This document shows, one piece after another, positions 44,029-52,691 of a DNA stretch of 61,061 nucleotides (its first letter is position 1; each line of letters opens with the position of its first letter). Origin of the DNA: an uncultured Blastocatellia bacterium (GTDB lineage: Bacteria; Acidobacteriota; Blastocatellia; Chloracidobacteriales; Chloracidobacteriaceae); contig CALGZC010000015.1 of assembly GCA_937934745.1 (NCBI GenBank), positions 1 through 61,061 on the forward strand, read 5' to 3'. The notes beneath the pieces were generated by a model, which worked only from the letters and a program-made list of their open reading frames with translations, searched no databases and was not told the origin of the DNA. The translations under genes were made by a program, and so were the position numbers.

Positions 44029-45192
44029 ATGACAGGTTTAGCCATTCTCGGATCGACGGGTTCAATCGGCTGCAATACGCTCAACGTTGTGGAGCATCTT
44101 GCGCCGCGTTTTACGGTAGTCGCGCTGTCTGCCGGGCAGAATGTGGACCGCCTGGCGGAACAAATTCGCCGCCATCGTCCCCGGTTGGTCGCCGTTGCAG
44201 ATGAGGCGGCTGCACGCCGGCTGCGCGACCTCGTTCCGGCGGACTGGACGGGTGAAATCACCGTCGGGATGGATGGCATGACGGCTGTTGCGACCCATCC
44301 GGCAGCCGCCATTGTGGTGACGGCCGTAGTCGGTGGGCGGGGCCTGTTGCCGACGCTGCGGGCCATTGAGTTGGGCCGCCGAGTCTGCATTGCCAACAAA
44401 GAGCCGCTGGTTATGGCCGGGGAGTTGATGATGCGCCGGGCGCGTGAGTGCCGAGCCGAGATCCTGCCGGTGGACAGTGAACACAATGCGCTCCACCAGT
44501 GCCTGCGTGGCAACACGCTGACGGAAGTGCACCGGCTGGTCCTAACGGCGAGCGGCGGCCCCTTTCGGACGCTGCCGGTCGAAGACTTTCCGCACATCAC
44601 CGTTGCACAGGCGCTACGCCATCCGACGTGGATGATGGGCCGCAAGATCACGATTGATTCGGCGACGTTAATGAACAAGGGCCTGGAAGTCATCGAAGCG
44701 CGCTGGCTCTACACCGTTCCGCCGGAGCAGATCGAGGTCGTCATTCATCCGCAGTCGGTCGTTCACTCGCTGGTCACCTTTGTGGACGGTTCGACGATGG
44801 CGCAGTTAGGCGTGGCCGATATGCGCCATCCCATCCAGTACGCGCTGACCTACCCGGAGCGCTGCGCCGCACCGGTAGCGCAGCTCGACCTGACGGCCGT
44901 TGCAAGGCTGGAGTTTTATCCCCCAGACCCGGTGAAGTTTCCATGTCTGCGGCTGGCTTATGATGCCCTGCGCGCTGGCGGGACGCTGCCGGCTGTTCTG
45001 AACGCTGCCAACGAAGAGGCCGTGGCGGCTTTTCTCGACGAACGCCTGCGGTTTACAGATATTCCCGCCGTGATTGAGACAACGCTGGCGCGTCATGACA
45101 GCCGGCCGACAACACATCTGGAGGCGATTCTGGCAGCAGATGAGTGGGCACGCCGCGAGGCGCAGCAGTTGATCGCCGAACGCAAGCGATAG
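44029..45192 (+). CDS. dxr: 1-deoxy-D-xylulose 5-phosphate reductoisomerase
   Basis: A 387-residue enzyme converting DXP to MEP with NADPH, the committed step of the non-mevalonate isoprenoid route. LAILGSTGSIGCNTL is the NADPH loop, ANKEPLVMAGE and PVDSEHNALHQC hold substrate and metal ligands, LTASGGPFR and TWMMGRKITIDSATLMNKGLE follow, all strongly conserved. ATG 44029 starts the conserved N-terminus with AGGTGG five bases upstream. Leads a run with the strictosidine-synthase-like gene 24 bases later. Confidence 0.96.
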   Translation: MTGLAILGSTGSIGCNTLNVVEHLAPRFTVVALSAGQNVDRLAEQIRRHRPRLVAVADEAAARRLRDLVPADWTGEITVGMDGMTAVATHPAAAIVVTAVVGGRGLLPTLRAIELGRRVCIANKEPLVMAGELMMRRARECRAEILPVDSEHNALHQCLRGNTLTEVHRLVLTASGGPFRTLPVEDFPHITVAQALRHPTWMMGRKITIDSATLMNKGLEVIEARWLYTVPPEQIEVVIHPQSVVHSLVTFVDGSTMAQLGVADMRHPIQYALTYPERCAAPVAQLDLTAVARLEFYPPDPVKFPCLRLAYDALRAGGTLPAVLNAANEEAVAAFLDERLRFTDIPAVIETTLARHDSRPTTHLEAILAADEWARREAQQLIAERKR

Positions 45193-45216
45193 GATTACAA
45201 GAAAGGAACATCGGGC

Positions 45217-46305
45217 GTGAACTTCTGGAAGTTAATCGTCGCCTTTACCGTTGTTGTGGTGCTCGGTGTGCTCTACCTCCTGTTGTACCCGGTCAAAATC
45301 GAGCCGGCGGCCTGGACGCCACCCCCAGCACCAAAGTTAGAAGGCGTGTATGCAACCAACACTGCCCTGGCCAACCTCACGCGGTTGGGTGCTGAAACCA
45401 TCGTCGGAGCGGAGGACGTTGCCGTCGGCCCGGACGACTGTCTCTATGCTGGTGCTCAGGATGGCGTGATCTATCGCCTGCCGGTCGGTGGCGGCCCGCC
45501 GGAGCGGTTTGCCGCTACAGAAGGCCGTCCGCTCGGCCTCAAGTTTGACCGGCGCGGCTATCTCATTGTCGCCGATTGTCAGCGTGGCTTGCTGGAGGTG
45601 GCGCCGAATGGGACGGTGACGGTGCTGAGCACCGAAGCCGGAGGGAAACCGTTCAAGTTCACCGACGATCTCGACATTGCTGCCGATGGAACAATCTACT
45701 TCACGGATGCATCGTGGAAGTTCAGCCAACCGGAATACCGGCTGGACTTCTTTGAACACCGCCCGAACGGACGCTTGCTGGCCTACGATCCGGCGACAAA
45801 GGTGACGCGCGTCGTCCTGGATAACCTGTACTTTCCCAACGGCGTCGCCCTCAGTCCCGACCAGCAGTTTTTGTTGCTGGCGGAGACGGCAAAGTACCGG
45901 CTGCTGCGATACTGGCTAACCGGTGACCGGCGCGGACAGGTCGAGCCACTGATTGAAAACCTCCCTGGGTTTCCTGACGGTGTAACAACCGGCAGCAACG
46001 GCGTATTTTGGGTGGCGCTATTTGCCCGCCGCAATATTCTGCTGGACAAGCTGCTGCCCTACCCCTTTTGGCGGAAGCTGATCGTCCGTCTGCCGCGCAT
46101 TGTTCAACCGCGCCCCGATCACTACGGATTTGTCCTGGGGATCACGGCGCACGGGAAAGTCGTCGAAAACCTCCAGGATCCGAACCCCACGGCTTTTGCA
46201 CCGGTGACCAACGTTGTTGAGCACGGTGGAAACCTCTACCTGGGCAGCCTCGAAGACAAGGGGATCGGTGTATGGCGGCTTGACCGGTCGCGTGACCGGT
46301 CATAG
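45217..46305 (+). CDS. strictosidine synthase-like / SMP-30-type beta-propeller, membrane-anchored
   Basis: A 362-residue protein with one N-terminal helix (IVAFTVVVVLGVLYLLL) acting as an anchor, then a six-bladed beta-propeller. LIVADCQRGLLEVAPNG, FTDDLDIAADGTIYFTD, YFPNGVALSPDQQFLLLAET and GFPDGVTTGSNGVFWVA follow the strictosidine-synthase-like/APMAP signature, including metal-site Asn and Asp residues. Probably a lactonase or arylesterase of the periplasm; substrate unknown. It starts with GTG, preceded by AAAGGAA. Confidence 0.88.
   Translation: MNFWKLIVAFTVVVVLGVLYLLLYPVKIEPAAWTPPPAPKLEGVYATNTALANLTRLGAETIVGAEDVAVGPDDCLYAGAQDGVIYRLPVGGGPPERFAATEGRPLGLKFDRRGYLIVADCQRGLLEVAPNGTVTVLSTEAGGKPFKFTDDLDIAADGTIYFTDASWKFSQPEYRLDFFEHRPNGRLLAYDPATKVTRVVLDNLYFPNGVALSPDQQFLLLAETAKYRLLRYWLTGDRRGQVEPLIENLPGFPDGVTTGSNGVFWVALFARRNILLDKLLPYPFWRKLIVRLPRIVQPRPDHYGFVLGITAHGKVVENLQDPNPTAFAPVTNVVEHGGNLYLGSLEDKGIGVWRLDRSRDRS
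46281..46301. repeat. 12-bp-period direct repeat at the 3' end of the beta-propeller gene
   Basis: TGACCGGTC occurs at 46281-46289 and 46293-46301, encoding the repeated Asp-Arg-Ser ending of the protein. The unit is itself a near palindrome. Confidence 0.8.
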
Positions 46306-46376
46306 GGCGCCTACGTCCCCCTGCACCGGAGCGCCGACCGGCATTGGGTTGGAAAACACTCCGGTTTGGAGACACC

Positions 46377-46805
46377 ATGCGAACACTGCTTTCACTCAGT
46401 TGGTTTGACCGTCTGGCGGCGGGTGGCCCACTGCTGATTCGGCTGGCCGTTGGCAGCGCGATGGTCATTCACGGCTCACAGAAGGTCTTTGGTGATCCGG
46501 GGCGCTTCATTGGTTTCGTCGGAAAACTCGGCTTCCCGGCGCCGACGTTTTTTGGGTGGGCCGCGATGGCAGCTGAGTTGTGCGGCGGTGTGGCCCTTGT
46601 ACTGGGTGTAATGACCCGCTGGGCGGCCGTTTTCATTGCCTGGACAATGGGTGTTGCGGCTTTCGTCGCCCATGCCAATGACGGCTTCAGCAAACAGGAA
46701 TACCCGCTGGTGTTGATGTTAGGGGCGGTGTCCCTGGTGCTGTCCGGGGGCGGTGCGCTTTCGCTGGACGCCTGGCTTTTTGCGCGTCCACGGAAAAAGC
46801 GCTGA
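46377..46805 (+). CDS. DoxX-family membrane protein
   Basis: A 142-residue protein with four membrane helices, matching DoxX: IRLAVGSAMVIHGSQKVFG at the start, GFPAPTFFGWAAMAAELCGGVALVLG in the middle and LMLGAVSLVLSGGGALSLD near the end. The family includes subunits of thiosulfate-quinone oxidoreductase-like complexes, but most members have no known role. ATG 46377 has GGAG upstream. Its stop codon lies inside a 14-bp tandem duplication. Confidence 0.88.
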   Translation: MRTLLSLSWFDRLAAGGPLLIRLAVGSAMVIHGSQKVFGDPGRFIGFVGKLGFPAPTFFGWAAMAAELCGGVALVLGVMTRWAAVFIAWTMGVAAFVAHANDGFSKQEYPLVLMLGAVSLVLSGGGALSLDAWLFARPRKKR

Positions 46806-46819
46806 GGAAAAAGCACTGA
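46792..46819. repeat. 14-bp tandem duplication (one mismatch) containing the DoxX stop
   Basis: GGAAAAAGCGCTGA (46792-46805) is followed by GGAAAAAGCACTGA (46806-46819). The first copy ends with the TGA of the DoxX gene. Imperfect repeats of CAACCCTGTGTG follow immediately. Confidence 0.9.
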
Positions 46820-46901
46820 GGCAACCCTGTGTGAGTCAACCCTGTGTCCGGGCATGGCGCGGAGCTACTGCGCCGAAGCCGGTTGGCATAACAGATGTTG
46901 T

Positions 46902-47411
46902 TTACAGATGAAGCGGCTCAAAGCGTCCACGCTCCCGATTTTTACGGACGTTATGCCAGTCGAAGACCGTCCCGTTCATAGCGACGTACACCCCTGCCGG
47001 TAGCAGCCGACCCGCCGCCAATGCAAAGCCCAGGTTGAACAGCGCATCCGAAGTGCCAAACGAGTAGGGAATCATCGCCCCAACGAGGACAACCGTCTTG
47101 TCGGTGATTTGCCCGGCAAGACACCGCGCCGTTTCTACCATCGTATCCGTCCCGTGCGTCACAATGAGCCGCGCTTCCGGCGCCCGCCGGACGGCCGTGC
47201 AGATCAGCATCCGGTCCTGTTCGGTCAAATCGAGGCTGTCCTTGAGCATGACCGGCTCAATGGCAATATCGGCCAGATAGCACCGCGCCTGATCGAGCAT
47301 GTCGAACAGGTGCGTGCGGGAAAAAACCAAGTTGCCTGTGCGCTCGTCATAGACTTTGTCAAGGGTACCACCGGTCAGCAAAATCCGTAGTGGGACAGAT
47401 GTCGGCGACAT
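46902..47411 (-). CDS. single-domain asparaginase-like protein
   Basis: A 169-residue homologue of the N-terminal domain of type I/II L-asparaginases. It has LLTGGTLDKVYDERTG (first catalytic Thr region), VTHGTDTMVETA (second Thr-Asp pair) and VLVGAMIPYSFGTSDALFN. The C-terminal domain of ~150 residues is absent. Short proteins like this exist as a separate subgroup, so it may be natural; whether it is active is unclear because the dimer normally shares residues from the other domain. It follows coaX by 46 bases. Confidence 0.82.
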   Translation of the reverse strand: MSPTSVPLRILLTGGTLDKVYDERTGNLVFSRTHLFDMLDQARCYLADIAIEPVMLKDSLDLTEQDRMLICTAVRRAPEARLIVTHGTDTMVETARCLAGQITDKTVVLVGAMIPYSFGTSDALFNLGFALAAGRLLPAGVYVAMNGTVFDWHNVRKNRERGRFEPLHL

Positions 47412-47457
47412 AGCACATCCGCACCTAACAACCCGTGAGCGGCAACCGAGCGGCAGC

Positions 47458-48228
47458 TTATGCCTGCTGCGCCCGCTCATAGATCAGGCGCAGCCCTTCC
47501 AGCGTGAGGTTTTCATCAATTTCGGTAATGAGTTGCGACCCCTTGCCGATCAAACGCGCCAAGCCGCCGGTCGCAATCACGGCCCGAAGGTGGCCGATTT
47601 CCATTTGGATGCGTTGGAGAATCCCCTCCACGAGGCCAATGTAACCAAAGTACAGTCCAGACTGGATACTGGCAGTCGTTGAGTTGCCAATCACACCGGC
47701 CGGATGCGCAATGCTGACCCGAGGCAACCGCGCTGCCCGCTGAAACAAGGCCTCGGCGGAAATGCTGATCCCCGGTGCGATAACCCCGCCTAAGTACGTT
47801 CCGTCTTCCGAGATGGCATCAAACGTCGTCGCCGTTCCAAAGTCCACTACCACACAGGGTCCGCCGTAACGCGCATAGGCAGCAACGGCGTTGACAATCC
47901 GATCCGCGCCCACATCCTGTGGTGTGTCATAGCGAATCGGCATACCGACATTCTCTGTTGGGCGAACAAAAAACGGCTCACGCCCGAAGTACGTCTGCGC
48001 CATTCTGAAAAAGGTAAAGTTCAGCGGCGGCACGACCGAAGCGATAGCGATGCCGGTAATCGCCTGCGGCTCAAGCTGGGAAAACGTGAATAAGTTGCGG
48101 CACAAAATACCGTACTCATCCACCGTGCGTTCCCGCTCGGTTGTCAGTCGCCAATGTGCGATGAGCTTGTCGCCAGCGTACACGCCCAGCGTTGTATTCG
48201 TATTGCCAACGTCAATGACGAGCAACAT
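47458..48228 (-). CDS. coaX: type III pantothenate kinase
   Basis: A 256-residue ATP-dependent enzyme for the first step of coenzyme A synthesis. LVIDVGNTNTTLGVY is the phosphate loop, PQDVGADRIVNAVAAY holds the catalytic Asp, VVDFGTATTFDAIS the second ATP region, GGVIAPGI and VIATGGLA the rest of the acetate-kinase-like fold. ATG 48228 begins the conserved domain; a 127-residue upstream open frame is Arg/Cys-rich and not part of the protein. Confidence 0.94.
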   Translation of the reverse strand: MLLVIDVGNTNTTLGVYAGDKLIAHWRLTTERERTVDEYGILCRNLFTFSQLEPQAITGIAIASVVPPLNFTFFRMAQTYFGREPFFVRPTENVGMPIRYDTPQDVGADRIVNAVAAYARYGGPCVVVDFGTATTFDAISEDGTYLGGVIAPGISISAEALFQRAARLPRVSIAHPAGVIGNSTTASIQSGLYFGYIGLVEGILQRIQMEIGHLRAVIATGGLARLIGKGSQLITEIDENLTLEGLRLIYERAQQA

Positions 48229-48794
48229 GCCACAGACTCGTGGAAACCATCGGTTGAGGTCAAGGCGGTCGTCGCCGACCGCAACCGCCGTCGGAACGCG
48301 TCGTTTGAACCTGCATGGACAGGTGGGCAGCCTGGCATCACGTTGTTGTACGGTGCCCGTGAGCACCCGACGCGAACGTGAACTGACCGCAGCTTCCCGT
48401 TCAAACGGCATCGGCCCAAACACTGGCGTCCGGCACGCACGGCCCAGAACGAGCGACGACCACCTACGACGATAGGCGATGACGATGGTTCGGGCAAGCA
48501 CGCTCCACACCGAGCAACGTTTTTTGGGGTGTGGCGGTACACACGCCCCTTGCGCATTGCGTGCTACGTCCTGCTTGGGGAAGCGCTGTGCCTGAACCGA
48601 ACCGCGCAAGACGATGGCATCTGATCCACCGCCTGCGGTAGGCTGGGCGTCCGTTCGCCCGAAGACAGTTACACCGGCTCAGAGGGGAGCGTCCACGGTC
48701 AGCGTGGTGAGAAGGCTGACGAATGCCTGCTGTACCCGATGTGCCGTAACCGGGCCACGAGAAAAACAGGTTCGCTCACGGTTTGCATACCCCT
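48229..48794. other. divergent intergenic region between coaX and lysC, with alternative hairpins near lysC
   Basis: About 565 bases without a believable gene. At 48693-48707 CCACG pairs with CGTGG; its loop and right arm also provide GTCAGC (48698-48703), which can pair with GCTGAC (48715-48720). The two hairpins exclude each other. I could not match the leader to a lysine riboswitch or another known riboswitch. Confidence 0.45.
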
Positions 48795-50201
48795 ATGAAG
48801 GTTTTGAAATTCGGCGGTACATCGGTCGGCGATGCCGACCGCATTCGCCAACTGGTTGCAATTGTACAGGCCGAACACGTCTGGGATGCGCGGCTGGTGG
48901 TTGTCGTATCGGCGATGGCCGGTGTAACGAATCGGTTGCTGGAAGCTGCCGCCGCGGCCGTCCGGGGCAACGTGGCCGCCATCGCCGACGCCCATGCAGA
49001 ACTGCGCCGTCGCCACGTTGAGGCGCTGAGGCAGCTTGTCCCGGACGATGCCGAACGCCGCGCCCTCACGGTGGAACTCGATGCGCTGCTCGACCGCTTT
49101 GCCCGCATCGGCGAAGGCATTGCGCTGGTTGGCGAACTTCCCCCGCGCGCCCAGGACTTCGTGGCCGGTCTGGGAGAGCGACTGTCGGCGCGCCTTGTCG
49201 CGGCGGCGCTGCGTCAGGCCGGCATCGGCGCGACCCCATTTGATGCCGACCGGCTGATTATCACCGATGACACGTTTGGCGCGGCTGTCCCGGACCTGGC
49301 CGCAACGGCGCTGGCGACCCGCGCCCGTTTACTGCCGGCGCTCGACGCCGGTCAGGTGCCGGTCGTGACAGGTTTCATCGGTGCTACGCCGGAGGGCATC
49401 CCGACAACGCTCGGACGCGGCGGTTCGGATTACTCGGCCGGCATTTTAGGTGCGGCCCTGGAAGCCGAGGCCGTCGTCATCTGGACGGACGCCGACGGCT
49501 TTATGACTGCCGATCCGCGTCTCGTGCCAACGGCGCAGGTATTGGCGGAGATTAGCTACACCGAAGCCGGTGAGTTAGCTTATTACGGCGCGAAAGTCTT
49601 GCATCCCAAAACATTACTGCCCCTGATCCCCAAAGCAATTCCCCTGTACATCAAGAACAGTTTTCGTCCGCAAGCGCCGGGGACGCGCGTTTCTGCCACA
49701 ACCGGGGAATGGCGGGCCGACATCAAATCGGTGACATCAATCAACCGCCTGGCGCTGATCACCGTTGCCGGACGTGGGATGCTGGGCATACCGGGCATTG
49801 CGGCCAAGACGTTTGCTGCGGTTGCTGCGGCAGGCGTCAACGTCTTACTGATTTCGCAGTCGTCGTCGGAAAACAACCTCTGCCTAATGGTTGAAGCTGG
49901 CGATGCGGGACGGACGCGAACTGCCCTGCACAAGGCGCTGGCGGTGGAGTTTCACCACGGGTGTGTCGAACGGGTGGATGTGCTGCAACCGGTTGCCATT
50001 GTGGCCGTGGTCGGGGCCGGGATGCGCGGGCGTCCCGGCATTGCAGCGCGCATTTTCTCTGCCGTCGCCGCAGCAGATGTCAATGTCATTGCAATCGCCC
50101 AAGGCTCGTCTGAAATCAACATTTCGTTTGTTGTCAGAGAGGATGCCTCTGCGCATGCTGTCCGTGCCATCCACGAACAGTTTGGGCTAGGTGCTGCCTG
50201 A
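48795..50201 (+). CDS. lysC: aspartate kinase (monofunctional, two ACT domains)
   Basis: A 468-residue enzyme phosphorylating aspartate for lysine, threonine and methionine synthesis. KFGGTSVGDADRI opens the kinase domain, GFIGATPEGIPTTLGRGGSD and WTDADGFMTADPR carry ATP and substrate sites. The C-terminal ~160 residues hold two ACT domains (TVAGRGMLGIPGIAAKTF and VVGAGMRGRPGIAARIFS), the usual feedback sites for lysine or threonine. Its last 15 bases overlap the converging Uma2 gene. Leader hairpins are described separately. Confidence 0.95.
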   Translation: MKVLKFGGTSVGDADRIRQLVAIVQAEHVWDARLVVVVSAMAGVTNRLLEAAAAAVRGNVAAIADAHAELRRRHVEALRQLVPDDAERRALTVELDALLDRFARIGEGIALVGELPPRAQDFVAGLGERLSARLVAAALRQAGIGATPFDADRLIITDDTFGAAVPDLAATALATRARLLPALDAGQVPVVTGFIGATPEGIPTTLGRGGSDYSAGILGAALEAEAVVIWTDADGFMTADPRLVPTAQVLAEISYTEAGELAYYGAKVLHPKTLLPLIPKAIPLYIKNSFRPQAPGTRVSATTGEWRADIKSVTSINRLALITVAGRGMLGIPGIAAKTFAAVAAAGVNVLLISQSSSENNLCLMVEAGDAGRTRTALHKALAVEFHHGCVERVDVLQPVAIVAVVGAGMRGRPGIAARIFSAVAAADVNVIAIAQGSSEINISFVVREDASAHAVRAIHEQFGLGAA

Positions 50202-50873
50202 GGAGGTCACCGGACGATCAGAGACGGACGGTATGGTGTGCCGGCGCCAGAGGTCGGCCAGTTCATCGCCGGTCAGCAGTAGTTCGCCGTTGGCGTTTGT
50301 CCAGCGCAGCCACGTGTCATCGCGGCCCTCAAAGGTGCCGCGCCAGAGTGTCAGTCCTAGACCGAGCAGAGGTAGGTGGGTATCTGTCCGGGGGAGCAGG
50401 CGGTTGCCCTGGCGCTCAAAGACCGTCACCGTCTGACCGGAGAACAAGTGGCAGGGATCATAGACAACCCGGTACACCACGCCGAGCTGTTCATAGGTTT
50501 GGTGACGGGCAGCGTATGCCTCCGGTCGGTTGGGACTGGCCAGAACATCCAGAACCACCTCCGGCGGCTTGCCAAAGCGAGCAATGTGGTAGATGCGGTT
50601 CACCGGCTTCCACCACTCACCGGACGGCTCAACCCCTTGCGCGGCTAAAAGGTCAGGCACAACCAGCGTGGAGGTAGATTTGTTCCCGTTGCCAATCGGA
50701 ACGCGGATGGCCGCCAAAAAGGCAGTCCCGGCCGGCGGCCGCCAACTCGTGTACAGCGAGGAAACCAGCAGGCGCAGGCCCTTATCGGCGGCAAACCCAC
50801 CGGTTTCATCGTCGCCGTGGATGTCATCAAAATCCGGGTCATCGAGTTCCTGGAGAATGTATGACAACGACAT
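50187..50873 (-). CDS. Uma2-family (DUF820) restriction-endonuclease-fold protein
   Basis: A 228-residue protein with the Uma2 core: VVPDLLAAQGV (the catalytic PD), PPEVVLDVLASPNRPEAYAARHQTY (E/D-x-x motif, then the usual K is not in the typical place) and LGVVYRVVYDP. The family is common in cyanobacteria and chloroflexi as PD-(D/E)xK-like putative nucleases of unknown role. ATG 50873 gives a natural length. A 20-bp-period repeat lies just upstream. Confidence 0.78.
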   Translation of the reverse strand: MSLSYILQELDDPDFDDIHGDDETGGFAADKGLRLLVSSLYTSWRPPAGTAFLAAIRVPIGNGNKSTSTLVVPDLLAAQGVEPSGEWWKPVNRIYHIARFGKPPEVVLDVLASPNRPEAYAARHQTYEQLGVVYRVVYDPCHLFSGQTVTVFERQGNRLLPRTDTHLPLLGLGLTLWRGTFEGRDDTWLRWTNANGELLLTGDELADLWRRHTIPSVSDRPVTSSGST

Positions 50874-50919
50874 CGCCTTTGATCCTGTAGGTCGCGTTTC
50901 AGCCTTGTGACGCCTACCG

Positions 50920-50956
50920 CACGGCAAACCTACCGGCCTCACGGCAAGCCTACCGG
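50920..50956. repeat. 17-bp direct repeat (20-bp period, one mismatch)
   Basis: CACGGCAAACCTACCGG (50920-50936) and CACGGCAAGCCTACCGG (50940-50956) flank three bases, upstream of the Uma2 gene on its 5' side. Confidence 0.9.
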
Positions 50957-51053
50957 AACCGGATGTCTGCACCAAGCGCCTGCCGGTCACTGAGTCCGTG
51001 AAGGCAGCCGTCCCGCACAACGGGGCCGAGACAGTCCCGGCCGAATGCCCGAC

Positions 51054-51503
51054 CTACTCGAACAGGGAACGGCCCACTTCCTCCAGAACAATCGTGGTAT
51101 GGTGCTCATCTTCCATCCATCCACGGTTGAAGAGAAAGATCAGATCGCCCCGTGCGCGTCCATCGGCAATGTCCAGCGTGACATGGGGTTTGCGTCCGTA
51201 CGCCATCCGCAGGCTGAGATCATGGCACATTTCAGCCCCATCGTCCTGGGAGATTTCGATGGTGAGTTGATGGTACAGGACGTGGCCGATGTAGATCGGC
51301 TTCGTTTTGCCGACCAACCAGCCACGGTGTACACGATTGGTCTTCGAGTTGCGCAGCGTAATGGCAGCGTAGTTAGACTTACGCTGGTGACAGGCGGGAC
51401 ACACATAATCGAAGCGACGGGGCCCGGGCTGAGCCGTGGCTTCCATCGTCGCCCCACACGAGCACACCTCAACCGGAGCTTCGATTGTCAGCAGGGTCGT
51501 CAT
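51054..51503 (-). CDS. small Cys-rich protein of unknown function
   Basis: A 149-residue protein. The N-terminal part has CSCGATM and CPACHQR, a likely zinc ribbon (CxC...CxxC). The remainder is a beta-rich domain (HQLTIEISQDDG, HVTLDIADG, DLIFLFNRGW). No family recognised. ATG 51503 starts just before the first strand; the longer frame to 51527 adds eight residues. It follows the next upstream gene by 33 bases on the same strand. Confidence 0.65.
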   Translation of the reverse strand: MTTLLTIEAPVEVCSCGATMEATAQPGPRRFDYVCPACHQRKSNYAAITLRNSKTNRVHRGWLVGKTKPIYIGHVLYHQLTIEISQDDGAEMCHDLSLRMAYGRKPHVTLDIADGRARGDLIFLFNRGWMEDEHHTTIVLEEVGRSLFE

Positions 51504-51536
51504 TGTGTCGCCTAACTTTCTCGGCAACTGTGTATG

Positions 51537-51914
51537 CTAGTTGCCGCGACTCAACGCACTGTCCGCTGTGGTGCGAACAACGCCCGTAATCTTCCCAATG
51601 AGGTTTTCTACCCCCTTGTCAATGCCGTGTTTTGCCACGTTGTCGGAGACAAATGTCAACCCCTGGGCTAAACCGAGCGGTACCATCAGCGGCACCATGA
51701 TCACCGGCGTAATAACTGCCGTTGCCGTAATGTGAGCTGTGGTCGTTTTGCCGAGGGGCGTGTCCTTGAGTTGTTCAAACACCAGCTTGCCGGTTTTGTA
51801 AATTCCCGTCAGGGGCATAAAGGGCAGGCAGGTCATCGGATACAGAATGGCCGTGGTCAGAAGGTTCGAGAAACTGCGTTCGAGCAGTGGCACAGAGGGA
51901 TTCGATTCGCTCAT
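51537..51914 (-). CDS. small membrane-associated protein of unknown function
   Basis: A 125-residue protein with hydrophobic stretches near 20-38 (LTTAILYPMTCLPFMPL) and 60-90 (ATAVITPVIMVPLMVPLGLAQ) and a C-terminal amphipathic helix (GVENLIGKITGVVRTTADSAL). No family recognised. It may be co-transcribed with the zinc-ribbon protein downstream. Confidence 0.6.
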   Translation of the reverse strand: MSESNPSVPLLERSFSNLLTTAILYPMTCLPFMPLTGIYKTGKLVFEQLKDTPLGKTTTAHITATAVITPVIMVPLMVPLGLAQGLTFVSDNVAKHGIDKGVENLIGKITGVVRTTADSALSRGN

Positions 51915-52194
51915 GGCATCGTGCCTCGCAGGAACCGAGGAGGATGTACGCTCCGGGGACACGAGCATCGCCGCTGGAAAGACAAGGAGAGAGTTCGGCG
52001 TAGTTCCACTATCGCTGAAATCAAACACAAGTTCAAACTTTTCTCAGGGCAGCCCGGTCCGGCGCTGTCTGGTGGCGGCGCAGTGTGTAAACCGGATGTT
52101 TTATCCACGGGTTTGGATTTATTATTGTTGCCCGTCTGATGGTTGTTTGTTGCCGGTGCGGCCGGTTTGACCGGCCGGCCAGACGCTCTGTGCC

Positions 52195-52665
52195 ATGCTC
52201 GATTCATCGCCTGCGTCTGCTCCATCTCCTCCGACAACACACCCGCCACCTCGTTCCCGGCGGTCGGTTCTGGTCGGTTATGTGGTTTGGGTGCTGTCCT
52301 GCACCGTCTTTTTTGCGTTAGGGATTAATATCGGCAAGCTGTCCCCCTTTACACCGGCCGGGCACCGTTCTCCCCCACCACCTGTCATCCCGGAGCGGCC
52401 GCCGGAACGCGCTATCCTCGTGCCGGATGCGCGCTATGCGGTGCAGGTTGCTGCCGTTGCCACTGCCGACGAGGCCAATCGGCTCATTGCCGAACTGAAC
52501 CGCAAGGGCTTTACCAGCGCCTTTGTGACCCGCCCGACGCCGGATACAGGTAATGAGTTGTACTTGGTCAAGGTTGGCTTGTATAACTTGGAAACGGCCA
52601 ATCAAGTGAGTGAAGAGTTGCGGCGTGATTTTGGCTTTCGCACGGCGCGCGTCGTTCAAAACTAA
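52195..52665 (+). CDS. membrane-anchored SPOR-domain protein
   Basis: A 156-residue protein: a Pro/Ser-rich cytoplasmic start, one membrane helix (VLVGYVVWVLSCTVFFALGI, ~25-45), a Pro-rich linker and a C-terminal SPOR domain (YAVQVAAVATADEANRLIAEL, then LYLVKVGLYNLETANQVSEEL). SPOR domains bind glycan strands stripped of stem peptides at the division septum, so it probably localises to the divisome. It lies 26 bases before the beta-barrel gene. Confidence 0.85.
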   Translation: MLDSSPASAPSPPTTHPPPRSRRSVLVGYVVWVLSCTVFFALGINIGKLSPFTPAGHRSPPPPVIPERPPERAILVPDARYAVQVAAVATADEANRLIAELNRKGFTSAFVTRPTPDTGNELYLVKVGLYNLETANQVSEELRRDFGFRTARVVQN

Positions 52666-52691
52666 AACACTGCGCGGCCGGTGAGGTGATT

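Noticed and set aside
48229-48609. 127-residue upstream extension of CoaX
   Set aside because: Arg/Cys-rich and unlike any CoaX; the conserved protein begins exactly at the ATG at 48228.
48600-48794. Lysine riboswitch (L box) before lysC
   Set aside because: The conserved L-box core could not be found; only two alternative hairpins are visible.
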